DNA from: an uncultured Gemmatimonadota bacterium
Lineage (GTDB): Bacteria > Gemmatimonadota > Gemmatimonadetes > Longimicrobiales > Gaopeijiaceae
Length of the DNA: 7,693 bases
NCBI GenBank assembly: GCA_937136445.1
Contig: CAKZOQ010000443.1
Coordinates: forward strand, 1-7,693
Reading direction: 5' to 3'
Part shown: piece after piece, positions 6,128-7,693 of the stretch
Layout: every line of letters starts with the position of its first letter
Position numbering within the stretch: position 1 is the first letter of the stretch
Made by a program: the position numbers and the translations under genes
Notes under the pieces: model-generated
The model's database searches: none
Told to the model about the DNA's origin: nothing
The model's input: only the letters and a program-made list of their open reading frames with translations

Positions 6128-6158
6128 GGGCGGAGCCGACACGATGCAGGGCGGAGCC
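6128..6158. repeat. Pair of 10-bp direct repeats 21 bp apart upstream of the M20 gene
   Basis: GGGCGGAGCC occurs at 6128-6137 and again at 6149-6158, a period of 21 bp, or two helical turns. Both copies lie in the leader/promoter interval of the M20 gene, 22-52 bp before its ATG. In such GC-rich DNA a chance repeat is possible. A protein-binding role is only a suggestion. Confidence 0.4.
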
Positions 6159-6192
6159 CCGATCCGGCAAGCCCATCCCCCCGAACGCACGA

Positions 6193-6223
6193 AAGCCCGC
6201 GACCGGAGGACGGTCGCGGGCTT
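6193..6223 (-). terminator. Intrinsic-type terminator hairpin downstream of the DUF2911 gene
   Basis: A perfect 13-bp stem (6193-6205 with 6211-6223; arm AAGCCCGCGACCG) closes a 5-base loop. On the minus strand the stem is followed by TTTCGTGCG, so the U-tract is short (three residues counting the stem base). It lies 45 bp after the DUF2911 stop and 86 bp before the M20 start, so it most likely ends the upstream synthase/DUF2911 transcript or attenuates read-through into the M20 gene. Confidence 0.72.
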
Positions 6224-6233
6224 CCGGGGGATC

Positions 6234-6256
6234 CGGCGCCGCGCGGTGCGGCGCCG
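6234..6256 (-). terminator. Second GC-only hairpin in tandem with the terminator
   Basis: CGGCGCCGC (6234-6242) and GCGGCGCCG (6248-6256) form a perfect 9-bp stem with a 5-base loop, starting 11 bp after the DUF2911 stop on the minus strand. There is no T-run, so it may act as a 3'-end stabiliser or as part of a double terminator with the hairpin at 6193-6223. Confidence 0.45.
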
Positions 6257-6267
6257 AAGTCAGGAGG

Positions 6268-6927
6268 CTACATCGCCCCGGAGTGATGCACCGGGATCTC
6301 GATGCGGGTGTTCTCCCACTCCATCACGATATGGCCCATCCCCTCCTCGTGGGGCTCGAAGGAGTAGGTGAGCGTCTCCGCCATGGACTCGGTGCTCGCG
6401 GCGGGAACGGTGAAGGTGCCCACGTCCGCCGCCATCACATCGTCGTTCACCGGGATGCCCCAGCGCTCGGCGTTCTGGTTGACGTGGATCATCCACTCCG
6501 ACTCGCCGGGCATGGCGTAGAGCGAGTAGGAGCCGGGCTCCACCGCGACGCCGCCGATGGTGGCGGGGAAGCTCAGGTGGAGCGCGGTGGCCTCGTTGGC
6601 GCCCATGCGCCACGGGCTGTCGAAGGGCACCAGAGCACCCATGACCTCCCGGTCCCGCGCGGAGGGCGCACCATAGCAGAGGAGCGCGGCGTCACCGGAC
6701 AGGGCGAACTCCACCTCCTCCAGCGGGCTGGGCCGACCCTCGGCATCTCCACGGACGAAGCAGGCGAGCTCCTGGCCCTGGGTCGATGCGGACGAGGTGA
6801 CGGGCTCGGCGGCCATCTCGGCCTCGTCGACGGCGGCCGAGTCCCCGGCCTCTCCGGACGAACAGGCGGCGGCGAAGAACAGGGTGGCGCCCGCGAGGGC
6901 GAGGGTGAAGGGTCGCGTGGCTCGCAT
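6268..6927 (-). CDS. DUF2911-domain lipoprotein
   Basis: A 219-residue protein. The N-terminus is a lipoprotein signal: MRATRPF, hydrophobic TLALAGATLFFAAA, then C22 in the lipobox AAAC, followed by an acidic, alanine-rich linker (about 23-50). It should be lipid-anchored outside the cytoplasmic membrane. The DUF2911 domain occupies about 75-215 with its diagnostic order: CYGAPSARDREVMGALVPF (84-102), WRMGANEAT (106-114), GVAVEPGSYSLYAMP (126-140), EWMIHVNQNAERWG (144-157) and a C-terminal beta-rich part. The domain is common in Bacteroidota, Gemmatimonadota and related groups and has no established function. The start at 6927 was preferred to the in-frame ATG at 7005 because AAGGAG lies six bases upstream, the signal peptide begins there, and the longer form would overlap the preceding gene. 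It follows the synthase gene after 67 bp, so cotranscription is plausible. The family call is secure. Confidence 0.94.
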   Translation of the reverse strand: MRATRPFTLALAGATLFFAAACSSGEAGDSAAVDEAEMAAEPVTSSASTQGQELACFVRGDAEGRPSPLEEVEFALSGDAALLCYGAPSARDREVMGALVPFDSPWRMGANEATALHLSFPATIGGVAVEPGSYSLYAMPGESEWMIHVNQNAERWGIPVNDDVMAADVGTFTVPAASTESMAETLTYSFEPHEEGMGHIVMEWENTRIEIPVHHSGAM

Positions 6928-6933
6928 CGGTGT

Positions 6934-6939
6934 CTCCTT
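6934..6939 (-). promoter_or_regulatory. Ribosome binding site deciding the DUF2911 gene start
   Basis: On the minus strand AAGGAG (6939-6934) lies six bases before ATG 6927, a near-ideal Shine-Dalgarno at ideal spacing. It rules in favour of this start over the upstream ATG at 7005. Confidence 0.75.
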
Positions 6940-6994
6940 GAGGGAACGTGGAGAGCGGAAGTTGAAGGGCCGCTCGGCCTCCGACAAGGGGCGT

Positions 6995-7693
6995 TCATCC
7001 TCCATAGGCGCTCAGGATCCCCAGGACGTGGTCGATGTCGGCGGCGGTGTGATCGGCGTTCACCTGGGCGCGGATCTCCTCGTCGCCCCGGGGCACGACC
7101 GGGTAGGCGAGCCCGGTGACCAGGACGCCCTGGTCGTAGAGGTGCTGGACCATGTCCCGGGTGCGGGCGGTGTCCCGGATCATGAGGGGCACCACCGGGT
7201 GCTCCCCGGGGATGGTCTCGATGCCCACCCGCCCGAGGCCGTCCTCGAAGCGGGCGGTGAGGCGTCGGAGATGGGCCAGGAGCCCCCTGCCTTCCTCCGA
7301 GTCCACGATCTCCACGGCTCGCCGGGCCGCCGCGGCCTCCCCCACGGTGATGGGGTTGGAGTAGATGTACATCATCGACGTTTCCCGCAGGTAGTCGATG
7401 GTGGCCCGGTTCGCCGCAACGTAGCCCCCGTTCACCCCGAAGGCCTTCCCCAGGGTGCCGATGAGGATGTCCACCCGGGCGCCGACGTACTCCTCCACCC
7501 CCCGCCCCGTCTCCCCGAAGGCCCCGACCCCGTGGGAGTCGTCCGCCAGGAGGACCACGTTCTCCTCGAAGTGTTCGTCGTGGGCTCGGCAGACCTCGGC
7601 GATCTCGTCCAGCGGGGCGTGGTCGCCGCGCATGCTGAAGATGCCGTCGGTGGTGACCAGCGCCCGCTTCGCCTTCCCCCGCCACTCGGTGAG
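6995..7693 (-). CDS. kbl: Glycine C-acetyltransferase-like PLP-dependent alpha-oxoamine synthase (C-terminal part)
   Basis: An open minus-strand frame enters at the window edge and runs 232 residues to TGA at 6997-6995, about 60% of the family's usual 390-400. It belongs to fold-type I PLP enzymes of the alpha-oxoamine synthase family. Residues count from the window edge: VTTDGIFSMRGDHAPL (13-28), LADDSHGVGAFGETGRG (49-65) with the PLP-contacting D/H, DILIGTLGKAFG (75-86) with K83 as the expected Schiff-base lysine, GGYVAA (89-94), YIYSNPI (108-114) and the ending GLAYPVVPRGDEEIRAQVNADHT. This pattern fits 2-amino-3-ketobutyrate CoA ligase, which acts with threonine dehydrogenase to split threonine into glycine and acetyl-CoA. 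Relatives such as 8-amino-7-oxononanoate synthase or serine palmitoyltransferase share most motifs, so the exact substrate is less certain than the family. An internal ATG at 7633 is not the start, since the frame and the homology continue upstream. Confidence 0.86.
   Translation of the reverse strand, partial: LTEWRGKAKRALVTTDGIFSMRGDHAPLDEIAEVCRAHDEHFEENVVLLADDSHGVGAFGETGRGVEEYVGARVDILIGTLGKAFGVNGGYVAANRATIDYLRETSMMYIYSNPITVGEAAAARRAVEIVDSEEGRGLLAHLRRLTARFEDGLGRVGIETIPGEHPVVPLMIRDTARTRDMVQHLYDQGVLVTGLAYPVVPRGDEEIRAQVNADHTAADIDHVLGILSAYGG

Noticed and set aside
3503..6286. A very long plus-strand open frame (927 codons) across the ATPase and M20 genes
   Set aside because: It is a shadow frame caused by high GC content: it covers the second half of the ATPase in another frame and the antisense of the M20 gene, its translation is rich in G, P, R and H without recognisable domains, and both underlying genes have clear family motifs.
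6961..6990. Short GGCCG-AG-CGGCC dyad in the gap between the synthase and DUF2911 genes
   Set aside because: A 5-bp stem with a 2-base loop is expected by chance in this composition and has no T-run; not called as a terminator.
6928..7005. Longer start for the DUF2911 lipoprotein at ATG 7005
   Set aside because: It would overlap the end of the synthase gene, put 26 charged residues before the signal peptide, and ignore the AAGGAG six bases before ATG 6927.
6573..7685. A 370-codon minus-strand frame overlapping the synthase and DUF2911 genes
   Set aside because: The translation is G/P/R-rich and lacks motifs, while another frame of the same strand gives a PLP enzyme and a lipoprotein with textbook motifs.

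Overview
The window is a GC-rich bacterial chromosome segment (about 70% G+C by eye), densely packed, with no mobile element, RNA gene or CRISPR array that I can see. The gene mix points to Gemmatimonadota or a similar GC-rich phylum: secreted enzymes whose signal peptides end in (A)GAQ, a DUF2911 lipoprotein, an exported DinB-fold protein and an AbgB-like M20 hydrolase. That placement is inference from family content, not from a marker gene.

Layout. Positions 1-288 (minus) hold the N-terminal part of a YebC/PmpR-family protein with a GTG start. Divergent from it is a tight plus-strand cluster: a TrkH-type K+ channel subunit (451-1902), a one-unit RCK regulator of the KtrA/TrkA type (1899-2564, ATGA overlap) and an exported DinB-superfamily protein (2561-3184, GTGA overlap). 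After a 55-bp AT-rich gap comes a monocistronic plus-strand gene (3240-4409) for an archaeal-type/STAND-like AAA+ ATPase with a C-terminal winged helix. The gap carries a 25-bp near-perfect inverted repeat that ends one base before the ATPase start codon.

The rest is on the minus strand and converges on the ATPase gene with only 14 bp between stops. Read in transcription order it is: the C-terminal part of a glycine C-acetyltransferase-like alpha-oxoamine synthase (7693-6995, partial), a DUF2911 lipoprotein (6927-6268), two tandem hairpins (6256-6193, probably the terminator of the DUF2911 unit), and an exported M20-family amidohydrolase (6106-4424).

How they work together. TrkH and the RCK protein form one K+ uptake system: the membrane channel and its cytosolic nucleotide-sensing gating ring. 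The DinB protein is translationally coupled to them but has no obvious link to K+ transport. The M20 enzyme, the DUF2911 protein and the synthase are collinear but show no clear shared pathway. The least explained element is the orphan ATPase with its start-abutting operator-like dyad. The dyad and gene together look like a self-regulated unit, but function cannot be read from the sequence.
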